The notes under the pieces are model-generated. The model did no database searches, had not been told where the DNA came from, and saw only the letters and a program-made list of their open reading frames with translations. Of a stretch of DNA of 64,000 bases, positions 26,808 through 35,788 are shown piece by piece. The stretch comes from Paraburkholderia polaris (GTDB lineage Bacteria; Pseudomonadota; Gammaproteobacteria; Burkholderiales; Burkholderiaceae): positions 17,315-81,314 of the forward strand of contig NZ_JABBGJ010000049.1 of NCBI RefSeq assembly GCF_012927345.1. Reading direction: 5' to 3'. Every line of letters starts with the position of its first letter. Within the stretch, counting starts at the first letter, position 1. The translations under genes were made by a program, and so were the position numbers.

Positions 26808-27233
26808 TCAGGTCTTCTTACTTACTTTCGTTGTCGGCGGATTAGCCGTTGCGGTGATGGCCATTTCCTTCGTTCGTCTCGTTTGTTTTTTGCGGATCTT
26901 GCGCAAGCCGATCAGAATGCCGATGACGACCACCCCTGAGGCTGCAGGGTTGATGTGACTCGCTGCCTTCAGCACCAGCGAAACGGCGTAGATGGCGAAG
27001 AGTCCGACAGCAGCTTTCCCGAGTAGTACCGAGATACGGGCTTGCGGCGGCTGAGCGCCGGTCTCACTGGCAACCTGCTCAAAGGTTTCATTCACCTTTT
27101 CAAGGTCGAAATTGCTTTTGAGTGCCGCGAGCTTATGTTGATAGTACTTCTCGTACCGACGAAAGCGCCCGTCGCCCTGGCCGCTGAGCCAGGCTGCGGA
27201 GCTTTCGGGTACGAGGTAGGCTAGGTCTTCCAT
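26808..27233 (-). CDS. small membrane protein (unknown)
   Basis: A 141-residue protein with a soluble N-terminal half (acidic then basic, with coiled-coil tendency at about 25-60), two adjacent hydrophobic helices near residues 67-85 and 92-108, and a strongly basic tail (LRKIRKKQTRRTK). Two-helix hairpin topology with both ends cytoplasmic is likely. No family recognised. Confidence 0.6.
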   Translation of the reverse strand: MEDLAYLVPESSAAWLSGQGDGRFRRYEKYYQHKLAALKSNFDLEKVNETFEQVASETGAQPPQARISVLLGKAAVGLFAIYAVSLVLKAASHINPAASGVVVIGILIGLRKIRKKQTRRTKEMAITATANPPTTKVSKKT

Positions 27234-27268
27234 GTTTCACCAGCGCGAAGTGATGGCCGTGCTACGGG

Positions 27269-27421
27269 TCAGTTGGGCAGACCCGTAGGGGTCCAACTAG
27301 CGAAGGCGAGGACGTCAGTGATTTGGGTACCATCCGCCTCGCTCAAGAAGTGGCCTTCATCGTCCCGATAGGCAAAACAGAGCGTCTTGTCTTCTCGGTA
27401 GACCCAGAGATTCATTTCCAT
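27269..27421 (-). CDS. 50-residue protein (unknown)
   Basis: Starting at the ATG at 27421 (MEMNLWVYRED), which has a GGAGAG 8 nt upstream, the product is 50 residues. The frame is open further upstream, but that would overlap the next gene and lacks a ribosome site. It has an acidic, aromatic beta-rich composition (TLCFAYRDDEGHFL). No family recognised. It begins 33 bp downstream of the FlhC-like gene's stop and is probably co-transcribed with it. Confidence 0.55.
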   Translation of the reverse strand: MEMNLWVYREDKTLCFAYRDDEGHFLSEADGTQITDVLAFASWTPTGLPN

Positions 27422-27453
27422 TGGGGACTCTCCATTGTGTGATTGGCTACGCG

Positions 27454-28659
27454 TCAATGTGATGCTGAAGGCAGCTTGGTCCGTCTTGCCCGGCGTTGGG
27501 TACAGAACGAGCACGAAAAGTTGTCGGCGAGTTCGATCTTGTCAGCCGAGTTCGAAAGGAGGTACTCAGTTCCGCATCGCTTGCACGCCCCGACGGTCAT
27601 GCTCGAATCGCTCGCCATCATTTTGAGCATGTTGTAGGCCCGGTCGGCGCTAAAGCGCTTGGGCGTCGGGAGCGACTCTTCTAATTCGCCAAACATCTTC
27701 GTAAACAGATTCAGGGTTGCAAGGAAAGGCAAGTACGCGCGAGAACCTTCGGTGTTGGCGTTGCGGTAAAGATAGGTAAAGAACGTCGCGCGCAGGCGGT
27801 TTGGCGCTGCCGCAGTGATCCACGGCAACATTTGCGGCTTGCTGCCACAGGTCGATGACCGGCCGTTGATGTTCTTGAAGCGGTTCCGGACTTCAGTGGA
27901 CGTGCGGCGCATGATCGTGGATACCGTCGCGGCGCGGAAGCCGTAGGCAAGCAGCGCGTCCATATAGTCTTCGACGACGGCCTTCTTGAAAGAGTAGGCG
28001 TCCCAGTCTGCCTTGCGCGAAAGATTGCTGATCTTGTTCTCGGGCGGCGACGATTGCATGATGAAGTAGGCAATTTCCGCGGTCGTCAGCGCCTCGGTCG
28101 AGTGGTCGAACCAGAAACGCGGTGCATTCATGCGCCACTTGAAGAGTGGCACCGGGCCTATGTTAGACAGCAGGTCGATTTCATTCGAGGCGCTCAGGTT
28201 GCCAAGGAACGTCATGACATCCCTGCTCATGCCAAAGATGACGTGCGCGAGGGCATAATTCGCCGCGAACTCACGAATCAGGTGGAGGTACAACTGATTC
28301 GCGTGCCGGATCTGGTAAGACTGCGCCGTGCCTACATGCCTGGGCGCCTTATCCTTCACCGCGATCACCGAGTCGGACGGCCAGTTCGACACGAGGGCTT
28401 CCCAGCTTTTGATGTCGTTGAACACGGGAGAGAAGAGGTTGAATGGCGTCGTGACGAGCAACGACAACTGGCGCGTACGATCGAGGAGTGCCTGTGTACG
28501 GCTACTGCTAAGGCCTGTCAGCGATTCGTATTCAGGGTACAAGTGAAGGACCGTATCTAAGACTTTAATGGTCTCAATGTTGAAAATCTCAAGATTGCGT
28601 TCACTGCTCTTCTCGATGAACGCGTATCTCACACGCTTGAAGTCGATGTCGGGTTGCAT
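27454..28659 (-). CDS. long FlhC-like transcriptional regulator
   Basis: A 401-residue protein whose C-terminal third resembles FlhC: NANTEGSRAYLPFLATLNLF and a zinc site C-x2-C (C359/C362) with C-x2-C (C383/C386). Standard FlhC is about 190 residues, so some 200 extra residues precede the FlhC-like part. No FlhD is nearby. A regulator of the neighbouring pilus or of host motility genes is conceivable. It is downstream of the coiled-coil gene with 30 bp between them. Confidence 0.65.
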   Translation of the reverse strand: MQPDIDFKRVRYAFIEKSSERNLEIFNIETIKVLDTVLHLYPEYESLTGLSSSRTQALLDRTRQLSLLVTTPFNLFSPVFNDIKSWEALVSNWPSDSVIAVKDKAPRHVGTAQSYQIRHANQLYLHLIREFAANYALAHVIFGMSRDVMTFLGNLSASNEIDLLSNIGPVPLFKWRMNAPRFWFDHSTEALTTAEIAYFIMQSSPPENKISNLSRKADWDAYSFKKAVVEDYMDALLAYGFRAATVSTIMRRTSTEVRNRFKNINGRSSTCGSKPQMLPWITAAAPNRLRATFFTYLYRNANTEGSRAYLPFLATLNLFTKMFGELEESLPTPKRFSADRAYNMLKMMASDSSMTVGACKRCGTEYLLSNSADKIELADNFSCSFCTQRRARRTKLPSASH

Positions 28660-28689
28660 GGGTAGGTCTCTTCGGCTGTGTCGTTATAG

Positions 28690-29973
28690 TCAAGCACCGC
28701 GGGCGATCGCGGCTTGAACTTCAAGGTGCAGGTTCTGCATCTTCGCGTCGATTTCCATCAGGATCTGGCGGAAGGGCTCGGGAGTGCCTGATGCAGCGAC
28801 TTTGAGCCGGGTTGTAATGTAAGAGGTGTGAAACTGGCTGAAGCGGTCGATCAGCTCTGTGAACGCATTGCCCGTGGCGAGCATCTTGCTGGTGTCGGCG
28901 AGTGTTTCCCTGGTGCTCGTCAGCTCCTGCTGTCTTGCTACCGTCTCGGTTTCGAGTGCTTGTACTTCCGCTTGCTTTGCTGCAAGTGCTGCCTCCGCGG
29001 CGGCGAGCGCTTCGAGTTTCGACGCATACTCGGGGGGGACGACTTCGACGTCCCTTGTTACGACAGGGCCGGTCGGGGAATTCTTGGCGGCTTCGAGTTG
29101 GGCCTCGAGATTCTTGACTCCAGCCTCGAGTTCATGGACACGATCCTGGGCTGTTTGAAGTTCGGTCCGGGAGGCAACGAGGCGTGATGAAACGTCTGCG
29201 CGAGCCTCCTCGTTCTTTTGCAAACTTTCCCGGGACTCCGCAAGCGACTTCTCGAGAAGGCCGTTGGTGGTCTGCAGGCGCTGTAAGTCGGTCGCTTTGA
29301 GGAAGATGTCACCTTGCGCTTGCGCAACCTCTTCCTTCATTTGTTTGATCTCGTCCTGCGCTTGTCTCATCTTCAACACGAAGTCGCGAGTGAGCGCCTT
29401 GAACTCCACCGCCGTCAAGTTCGCTTGGCGCTTTTCGTCGATCAGGCGCACGATGGCCTCATCGTCCTTGACCTGATCGGCAAGCAACAGCATTTCAGTG
29501 TAGGTGAGAAGGCTCTGTGCTTCAGCGTTGCCTGCAAAACATTGGTAGATCAGTATGTGATTGCGTGCCACAGGCCGGTTGTAGCCGTGAACTACACGGA
29601 TATATTCGTAGGTCAGTTGCAGGGCCAGCTTTTGACGATTGGGTGAGTCATCACCATCGGACGTGACATCCTTCTGGATCGCGTGATAGATGGTTTGAAA
29701 GTGACCACCAATCGCGATCCGGGCGCGGACGGCCGATTCTTCCTGAATCGCGACCGCTCCGGAGATCGTGAGAAGCGATGCTACGGTGTCCTCCCGACAG
29801 ACCGCGGAGAGGAGCTGCCGAGCAGCTACGCGCCGTTCAGCGAGCGGGATAGTCGAGATCAGGAGGCGGCCAAGCGCCGGCTCGTGGTCGATGGCGCCGT
29901 CGTGGTCCCCGTCGAGGGCGGCTGTTGGGTCAAAGACGTCAGTTCCAGGTTTCTTTTTAGGGTTGGCGGACAT
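28690..29973 (-). CDS. coiled-coil protein (unknown)
   Basis: A 427-residue cytoplasmic protein. The first 190 residues are globular and helical, and an extended coiled coil covers about 190-370 (many Glu/Gln/Ala/Leu heptads). A short conserved-looking tail follows (NAFTELIDRFSQFHTSY). Architecture recalls KfrA-type plasmid proteins, but no N-terminal KfrA DNA-binding motif is evident. It probably forms an operon with the FlhC-like gene. Confidence 0.6.
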   Translation of the reverse strand: MSANPKKKPGTDVFDPTAALDGDHDGAIDHEPALGRLLISTIPLAERRVAARQLLSAVCREDTVASLLTISGAVAIQEESAVRARIAIGGHFQTIYHAIQKDVTSDGDDSPNRQKLALQLTYEYIRVVHGYNRPVARNHILIYQCFAGNAEAQSLLTYTEMLLLADQVKDDEAIVRLIDEKRQANLTAVEFKALTRDFVLKMRQAQDEIKQMKEEVAQAQGDIFLKATDLQRLQTTNGLLEKSLAESRESLQKNEEARADVSSRLVASRTELQTAQDRVHELEAGVKNLEAQLEAAKNSPTGPVVTRDVEVVPPEYASKLEALAAAEAALAAKQAEVQALETETVARQQELTSTRETLADTSKMLATGNAFTELIDRFSQFHTSYITTRLKVAASGTPEPFRQILMEIDAKMQNLHLEVQAAIARGA

Positions 29974-30231
29974 AGGTGCGGTTCCATGTTTCTTTTGCTG
30001 GTTAGCAAACGTAGCGCTTACACATTGTGTTCACCTGCGGAGAGCAAGGGCCACTCGCATTGTTGTATTTTCGGTCGCGGTGGCCGAGCCTACCCTCAGA
30101 ATGACGTAGGAAAACATGCGCCTTATTAAAGGTATTGCAGAAAACTAGTGAATTTCTTATCTCTTTCTGGTCCATTCGCAGAGAACCATGGCTAACGAAC
30201 AGCTGGTCCATGCAGTAACAACGTTGGGTGT

Positions 30232-30915
30232 TCAAGCCATTGCAGCCACGCGCTGCTTGTGATTCCTGATTGCGTTGGGCGACGTGTCGGTGTGTGCGAG
30301 GATGGCTCGAATCACTTCCCCGGTGTCGATGGGAGACAAGCGAGCGGCACTGTATCCGTCGCGTCGGGCACGCAGCCAGTACGCGAGTTCATCCAGGCAC
30401 AACAGGTCGCTCTTGAGGCGCATATCGAGACGGACGGCCGGGTGAGAGAAAATCCCGACGCCGCTGATGGCGTTTGCATGTTGCGGGAGAATCGACCTCA
30501 GAAACGTAACTTTCGAGCCATTCTGAGCCGCCGGGTTTTTCCTTTGTTCCGACGTGCCGTCGCGGGCGACCCGCAGCAGCATATTGTTGTCCGCCGGAAG
30601 AATCGTCCCGTACCAATGCTTGGTCTCGATGACAAAGATCCCGAAGCTTGTGACAACCAGATGATCGACTTCCGCAGTTGGAAACGCCGCACCTGGTGCG
30701 TGGTTAAGGATGAGCGAGTTGCGCAGGCAGAACGGGCCTTCTGAGATCGCTTGCAATACGCTTTGCAGGCAGTCGGATACGGCGGCTTCACCGGCATCTC
30801 CGTTGGCCTGCATCTTTGCTTGCCGTGCCTTCTTTCGCGAAAGTCCGTCAAGATGTTTGTATCCGCGACGCCCAAGCCAAACGAGCAGGCCGACGCCAAC
30901 TAGCCCGAGGTGCAT
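30232..30915 (-). CDS. membrane-anchored NERD-domain nuclease-like protein
   Basis: A 227-residue protein with an N-terminal membrane helix (LGLVGVGLLVWLG) and a NERD domain. Its features are GDAGE (39-43), AEVDHLVV (81-88) and the PD-(D/E)xK core FVIETKHWYG (94-103). NERD proteins are nuclease-related and often plasmid-borne, with largely unknown biology. About 260 bp separates it from the coiled-coil gene, so it may be independently expressed. Confidence 0.8.
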   Translation of the reverse strand: MHLGLVGVGLLVWLGRRGYKHLDGLSRKKARQAKMQANGDAGEAAVSDCLQSVLQAISEGPFCLRNSLILNHAPGAAFPTAEVDHLVVTSFGIFVIETKHWYGTILPADNNMLLRVARDGTSEQRKNPAAQNGSKVTFLRSILPQHANAISGVGIFSHPAVRLDMRLKSDLLCLDELAYWLRARRDGYSAARLSPIDTGEVIRAILAHTDTSPNAIRNHKQRVAAMA

Positions 30916-31694
30916 GTTTTTCTCTCACATATTCTTTTAGACACATTCAGAGTAACAACCTGCCGATGAAGTCAATCCACCGAAGCGCTCTGAAGTGCTT
31001 AATTCTGCGTAGACCCTGTCACCATCGTCACGACTATTACAAAGTCGTCTTTAGCGTTCCATAAAGCGCAAGATGCAGCTGAGCAATTGATCAGAAGTTA
31101 GCATAATGGCTCCGATTTAAGCAAATAGTTCCAGCAACATTTCATGCCCGGTAACTGTTGCGGACGGAGTTGCGGGTACGGTCAAGACGCTCGTCCCGTC
31201 AAGCTCTCAATGACCGCCGCCGCCCAACTGAATTGAATCGAATCTAATACGCATAATTTAAATGGCGGATTAAGCCAGGTATCGCATTACAAAGTTGTTC
31301 AATTAAAATTACATATATACAACTTTAAACATTTAGGATAACGAGTCGGCGAATTCGGCGACTCAAATCGCTGAGGCGCGCGAAAGGTACCCGGGTTTCG
31401 TCACCATTCGGCGCCCGGATGTGCAAAAGTCGGTTTATCCTTGCCTTACTACTCGCGTGATTGCACGCATCGACCCTGCGCAAAGTCCACGCTTTGCCTG
31501 TCAATTTTCACCAGCCTGCACTTCCAGACGTCCCGCCACGGAACCACACGTGTTCTTTGCTCAGTCCCATGCGCCTCATGAGCGCGTTATGAGGCTGCGC
31601 AAAGCAGCACAGGCGTCGATTTCCTTGCTCGGTTGAGCATCGAATCTCCAGGGCACGAGTCCTGACAACCCTTCTTTTCCTTCGGGAGTTCTCT
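30916..31694. other. non-coding region with AT-rich inverted repeat; possible transfer/leading-region start
   Basis: No credible gene over 780 bp. It contains the most AT-rich stretch of the window (about 31225-31345), holding an 8-bp inverted repeat AAAGTTGT (31291-31298) / ACAACTTT (31319-31326) 20 bp apart. A leader element (31383-31500) follows. The region separates minus-strand genes from a + strand block with ssb and primase. Location would suit an oriT, but no relaxase or nic motif supports that directly. Confidence 0.4.
31383..31500 (+). promoter_or_regulatory. two-part leader element, divergent copy
   Basis: AAAGGTACCCGGGTTT (31383) followed 83 nt later by CGCATCGACC (31466-31475) and a hairpin GCAAAG/CTTTGC. 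Element order and spacing match the three other copies (38010, 58612, 61487), although the first half is the most diverged. It lies about 200 bp upstream of the gene at 31695. Confidence 0.45.
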
Positions 31695-32078
31695 ATGGCG
31701 TCCGCTAAGACAGTCCGCAATCCCATCGTCCTCGGGTACCACGCTTGCGTCCGTGCCGTGATGTGGCTGGTGTTAGTCGATTTAAGCCTTATGGCTGTGA
31801 GCAAGCATCCCTGGGTGCAAGCTCTGGTGTTTTTGTGCTGGGGCGTGGTCTTCTATTTCCGTGTCCTGAAGCCTTTCGTCCGCTTCATGTTGCCTGCGAA
31901 GGTGACGCAGAAGCCGGCACAAGGCGCTGCGGAGAAGGCGGAAGCTCAGAAGGCAGCTCCCAAGGCAGAGCAAGCTGCGCAAGCTGCTCCGCCGGAAGCA
32001 CGGCCGGAGGGAACGCCGTCGCCGAAGCGGAAGTACGCCAAGTCGGCAGTCGTTGTTCCTTTCACAAAGAAGTCCTGA
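31695..32078 (+). CDS. small membrane protein with Lys/Ala-rich tail (unknown)
   Basis: A 127-residue protein. Two hydrophobic segments (about 17-34, and 40-56 with WVQALVFLCWGVVFYF) are followed by a cytoplasmic Ala/Lys/Glu/Pro-rich tail of 60 residues ending in PFTKKS. A GGGAG lies 7 nt upstream of the ATG. First gene of the + strand block leading to ssb and primase. No family recognised. Confidence 0.6.
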   Translation: MASAKTVRNPIVLGYHACVRAVMWLVLVDLSLMAVSKHPWVQALVFLCWGVVFYFRVLKPFVRFMLPAKVTQKPAQGAAEKAEAQKAAPKAEQAAQAAPPEARPEGTPSPKRKYAKSAVVVPFTKKS

Positions 32079-32182
32079 ATTAGGCTTCGCTTTTCGCCGC
32101 CCCCCTGGGGCGGTCCTCATTACCCTGCCGGGAGCCCCCTCCCGACAAGGCAGTGGTTTCCTGGCGTTTTTGGAGTATTGCC

Positions 32183-32623
32183 ATGGAAGCCGCTACCGCA
32201 ACAGCAAGTGCGTGGCAACTCGACTTTTTTAGCGAGGCCATCGCCGTCAACATCAAGCCGGCCGTCAAGCCGGACCCGCTGCCCGATCCACATCTCTGGA
32301 GCGAAAACATCCGGGAGCAAATGGTCGACGCGCTCATCACACTCGCAATGGACTCCCGCAAGGGCGATTCCATGCCCGAGTCGCTGATGGATTGCGCAGA
32401 TCTGCTCTCGCAACGTCTTCGCAACGCGGACATCGATCTCGCTGATTACCGCGCAACGTTGGGATGGATCATGGGTTACTGGGGCGGTGCATTGCCCTAT
32501 GACTTCGTGTGCCGTGCAAACGGTGTCGATCCCGAGACGCTTCAGGACGTGATCCTGAGCACTCCCGCGCTGAAGGCCGATCTGGACCGCCTCAAAGACC
32601 AATCGCATGGCACGCTGATCTAG
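32183..32623 (+). CDS. conserved-looking plasmid protein (unknown)
   Basis: 146 residues from the ATG at 32183 (MEAATATASAWQLDFF). Soluble, acidic and helical, with ESLMDCADLLSQRLRN and YRATLGWIMGYWGGALPYDF as distinctive stretches. No family recognised. The 100-bp leader contains two strong hairpins: CCGCCCC/GGGGCGG (32097-32113) and CGGGAG/CTCCCG (32129-32144). Its stop is next to the Shine-Dalgarno sequence of the following gene. Confidence 0.6.
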   Translation: MEAATATASAWQLDFFSEAIAVNIKPAVKPDPLPDPHLWSENIREQMVDALITLAMDSRKGDSMPESLMDCADLLSQRLRNADIDLADYRATLGWIMGYWGGALPYDFVCRANGVDPETLQDVILSTPALKADLDRLKDQSHGTLI

Positions 32624-32631
32624 GAGGCGAC

Positions 32632-33444
32632 ATGCTCAATTTCTTTTCCCGTGCTTTCGATGCTTTCTGTGACTACGGCCAACCGGTGCGCGCTGCACCC
32701 CCACACCAGCCTGGTCCAAAGCAACCTCCGCCTGCACCCATTCGACCTCCGGAAGAGGACTTCGTGGCGGTCGGGCAGGGCGCAGCGAACGAAACGTTCG
32801 TAACGATCCGCGACGTCATGCACCTGTTCGTACAGGAAGCGGATTACGTCGTCCACTTTGAGCAGGAATTCGACGTGGTGGTCAGCGATACACCTGTCGG
32901 AAAGAAACTCCTGCCGGAGCTTTGCCCGCGGTGGCATGAAAAGCAGGTCCACCATTGCTCGCTCAAGGAAGCCATCCTGAACGTCATCCGACGAAAGGAT
33001 CCTCCGGCCGTACAGCCGAAGCCAGACGTTGCAGTGCCAAAGCCGCAACGTGTGCCGGAGACGGCAGCCGTTGCAAAGGCTGAACCTTCTCCGACGTCCA
33101 AAGCGGCAGCTGAAGAGGGCGATGGTCGTTATGACTATGCCGGTCTGATTACCGCTTGGGGCGAGGAGAAGTTTCCGCGTCGAAATGCGGCGGAAGGGAC
33201 GGAGAAGTTCTACACCTCGTTTGCGATTCGTCTCGAGACCAGTTCTGGCAAGGAAAAAATTGTTCAGGGCGAGGGGCTCAAGGACGCAATCACTCAGTGC
33301 GGTTGTGCATTGGGCGATCGGGTAGGCGTCAAGCGTCTGCGCAAAGAGAAAGTGCAGGCATTCGATCGACACGGGACAGCTCGCATGAAGGACGGCCAGC
33401 CGGTCTACTTCGACAAGTGGATCTGGTCGATCAAACATATCTAA
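32632..33444 (+). CDS. plasmid protein upstream of ssb (unknown)
   Basis: 270 residues from the ATG at 32632, preceded by AGGAGG. It has a Pro-rich N-terminal linker, a helical middle (VTIRDVMHLFVQEADYV), a second Pro/Ala/Lys linker (about 125-165), and a C-terminal beta domain of about 90 residues (FAIRLETSSGKEKIVQGEG, then GDRVGVKRL). The C-terminal part resembles small domains found at the ends of conjugative primases and relaxases that pair with single-strand DNA processing. That is an impression only. Probable operon with ssb. Confidence 0.55.
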   Translation: MLNFFSRAFDAFCDYGQPVRAAPPHQPGPKQPPPAPIRPPEEDFVAVGQGAANETFVTIRDVMHLFVQEADYVVHFEQEFDVVVSDTPVGKKLLPELCPRWHEKQVHHCSLKEAILNVIRRKDPPAVQPKPDVAVPKPQRVPETAAVAKAEPSPTSKAAAEEGDGRYDYAGLITAWGEEKFPRRNAAEGTEKFYTSFAIRLETSSGKEKIVQGEGLKDAITQCGCALGDRVGVKRLRKEKVQAFDRHGTARMKDGQPVYFDKWIWSIKHI

Positions 33445-33458
33445 CAGGAGTTTCCAAC

Positions 33459-34001
33459 TTGGCATCCGTCAACAAAGTCATCCTCGTCGGGAACCTCGGC
33501 GCTGACCCGGAAATACGTTATCTGCCCAGCGGCGACGCCGTGGCCAATATTCGACTCGCTACCACTGACCGCTACAAGGACAAGGCGTCGGGCGAGATGA
33601 AAGAAGCAACCGAGTGGCACCGCGTGTCGTTTTTCGGACGGCTGGCCGAAATCGTTTCGGAATATCTGGAGAAGGGTTCAACGGTTTATGTCGAAGGTCG
33701 CATCCGTACGCGCAAGTGGCAGGCGCAGGACGGCACTGACCGCTACTCCACGGAGATTGTCGCTGAGCAGTTGCAGATGCTTGGTGGCCGCAGTGGTGAT
33801 GATCGGCGTGAACGCGACGATGGCGACGATAGCCGGGCCGAACCGGGTGCCAGGCAGCGAACAGCATCGGCGCCCGTAGCTGCTCGAACTGGTGCTGCGA
33901 AGCCGGCGGCATCAGGCCCGCGGCCTCCGCGATCTCCTGCCGGCGGCGGTGCCTCGCATGGTGGTGGGTTCGATTCGACGGATGAGGATATTCCGTTCTA
34001 A
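33459..34001 (+). CDS. ssb: single-stranded DNA-binding protein
   Basis: 180 residues, starting at TTG 33459 with AGGAG 8 nt upstream. The N-terminal OB fold is classical: MASVNKVILVGNLGADPEIRY, then RLATTDRYKDK, TEWHRVSFFGRLAEI and GSTVYVEGRIRTRKW. A Gly/Ala/Pro linker follows, and the tip DEDIPF (175-180) that recruits partner enzymes is intact. Plasmid SSBs protect the incoming strand after conjugation. The rare start codon is supported by the ribosome site and by conservation of the first residues. Confidence 0.95.
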   Translation: MASVNKVILVGNLGADPEIRYLPSGDAVANIRLATTDRYKDKASGEMKEATEWHRVSFFGRLAEIVSEYLEKGSTVYVEGRIRTRKWQAQDGTDRYSTEIVAEQLQMLGGRSGDDRRERDDGDDSRAEPGARQRTASAPVAARTGAAKPAASGPRPPRSPAGGGASHGGGFDSTDEDIPF

Positions 34002-34330
34002 GGTCTATCCGCGTGCTGCGTGGTCCATCGTCTGAATCAGTAGGCCACCGGCCGGTGGCACCTCGTTTCTCAGTGGCGTCCGAACGCCGGTTCGGGTCAT
34101 TTTATTTTTCGGCCTCGCGGCGCACCTCCCGGTGCGTCGTGGTCCGTACCACTTCTTTCGCCATGCACGGCGCTGCCTGACAACAGCGACCGCGATCGTC
34201 TGACATCACCGGAGAACAACACCTGCTGAAAAAGCTGCCTGCGCATCCGTCGCGGGCACCTTTTTGAGCGAGCGTTTTCACGCCTGACTCAGGCATCGAC
34301 CAACCCACAAACCCAACGAGGAGAGTGACT
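34002..34330. other. hairpin-rich leader upstream of the primase operon
   Basis: 329 bp without a gene. It contains several GC-rich inverted repeats, notably CCACCGGCCGGTGG (about 34042-34055) and GCGCACC/GGTGCGT (about 34119-34137), separated by a T-rich stretch (TTTTATTTTT at 34099-34108). It ends with a strong GAGGAGAG ribosome site. Confidence 0.4.
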
Positions 34331-34513
34331 ATGAATGTGAAGCAGCAGCACCTTCCGCGACACGCGGAGTTGGGGGCCAATCGTCGCTCGGACGAACGAC
34401 CCTGCTCCGACGTTCGTTGGGGCGCGCAAGGCTACTGGATGGTCGTTCCTACGCGAGTACGTGGCGTGACCGACTTTGATAACGGGAGCGACCGAGAGGA
34501 GGGCTCAAAATGA
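34331..34513 (+). CDS. 60-residue protein coupled to primase (unknown)
   Basis: 60 residues from the ATG at 34331, preceded by GAGGAGAG. Basic and His/Arg-rich N-terminally, with WGAQGYWMVVPTRVRGV in the middle and an acidic end. The stop overlaps the primase start (ATGA), implying translational coupling. No family recognised; the good ribosome site and coupling argue it is real. Confidence 0.55.
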   Translation: MNVKQQHLPRHAELGANRRSDERPCSDVRWGAQGYWMVVPTRVRGVTDFDNGSDREEGSK

Positions 34514-35655
34514 AGGACTTACCAAGGCTGAATCTGGGAGATCTGGACTGGCCACGAATCTTCCCGTTCTATATCGACTCGAAGTTCCTCGGCGATGGCA
34601 ACAAGAAGTGGTGGGCATGCCCACTGTGTGACGGCGAGGAGACGTTCAAGCTCTACTCGAGGGAGAAAGACCCGAAGGGTGGATGGTACTGCGCTCGATG
34701 CACCAAGGGCGGCGACGGTGTCGCCCTGATCCATGAGGTCTCCGGAAAGTCGTATCGGGAGATTTTCTATGAACTCAGGACCGGCAACTACAACGGGGGG
34801 ATTCCCCCTGAAGTGGCTCGAACTGTTAAGCCAGTTATCGCGAAGCCGGAGAAGTCCGACGCGCAGAAATGTCTGGAAATGCAGGCCGCGTGGGATGGAG
34901 CGGGGCCGGTAACGTTGGGCTCACCCGTCTGGATCTATCTATTGTCGCGCATTCCCGGGCTTCAGATCGAGTGGCTGGGAAAAGACGTGTGCTACCACCC
35001 AGGCATGGAGTACGTTGACGCCTGGGGCAAACGGCAAGGAAAGTTCCCCGTAATGCTGCTAAGGGCGCGCTCGTCGTCAGGCAAGCCTTGCCGGCTACAC
35101 AGGACGTATCTGACTGGCGAGGGCACGAAGGTGCCGTTCCTGACCAGGAAGGGTAAGTCCAGAGCCAAGCTTGAGATGAGTGCGCCGGATGGGTCAGGCG
35201 GGGCGTCTATCTTGTTGAATGCCGCGCGCTCTCGGACCCTCGCCCTTGTGGAGGGGGCGGAGACAGGCTTCGCCGTAGTCGCGAGATATCGAAACAAGGT
35301 GGAGGTGCGCTGCATGCGTAACTGCGGAAGCCTCGAACAGGCCGATATCGAATGGTCGGATTACGATCACATCATTATCTATGCCGACCGCGACAAGGTT
35401 GACCCGAAGCGGGGCTATCGCCCAGGCGAGCACTCCGCGGATATCCTGGCAACGCATTTGCGGGAACTAGGAAAGCGAGTGTCGATCCCCAAAGCGGTTG
35501 TGGAGGGGACGGACTTTCGTGATGTCTGGGAGTTGCAGTACAGGAGGCAACAGGAGCGCCTTGCTGCTTTCGAGGAGCGTCGCAAGCTTCGAAATGAAGT
35601 ACGCGAGCGTAACCGAACGCAACTGCGGACCTCGGAACAGCGGTCTGCAGCGTAG
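34510..35655 (+). CDS. zinc-finger/Toprim DNA primase
   Basis: A 381-residue primase. The N-terminal zinc ribbon is CPLC (C37/C40) and CARC (C61/C64), followed by a GGDGVALIHEVSG helix. The Toprim half has the acidic motif VEGAETGFA (about 247-255) and the DxD motif YADRDK (about 290-295). It lacks a helicase domain. It would prime the complementary strand of transferred or replicating plasmid DNA and works naturally with the SSB encoded just upstream. The last 40 residues are a basic coiled segment. Confidence 0.85.
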   Translation: MKDLPRLNLGDLDWPRIFPFYIDSKFLGDGNKKWWACPLCDGEETFKLYSREKDPKGGWYCARCTKGGDGVALIHEVSGKSYREIFYELRTGNYNGGIPPEVARTVKPVIAKPEKSDAQKCLEMQAAWDGAGPVTLGSPVWIYLLSRIPGLQIEWLGKDVCYHPGMEYVDAWGKRQGKFPVMLLRARSSSGKPCRLHRTYLTGEGTKVPFLTRKGKSRAKLEMSAPDGSGGASILLNAARSRTLALVEGAETGFAVVARYRNKVEVRCMRNCGSLEQADIEWSDYDHIIIYADRDKVDPKRGYRPGEHSADILATHLRELGKRVSIPKAVVEGTDFRDVWELQYRRQQERLAAFEERRKLRNEVRERNRTQLRTSEQRSAA

Positions 35656-35727
35656 TGGACTTGTATAGGGCCGGAGGACCATCCTCCGGCTCATCCGGCT
35701 AACCGCCGTCGGCGGCAACCTTTTTAA

Positions 35728-35768
35728 GCCCAATGGGGATTCGTCCCCTTGGGCGAGTCGCATTGGGC
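35728..35768 (+). promoter_or_regulatory. leader with mutually exclusive hairpins
   Basis: GCCCAATG (35728-35735) can pair with TTGGGC at 35749-35754 (short hairpin enclosing GGGG...CCCC) or with CATTGGGC at 35761-35768 (long hairpin), but not both. It lies just upstream of the 35789 gene. The same logic recurs at 62103 and 63592. Confidence 0.5.
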
Positions 35769-35788
35769 GTCAACTTGTGGAGATTCCC

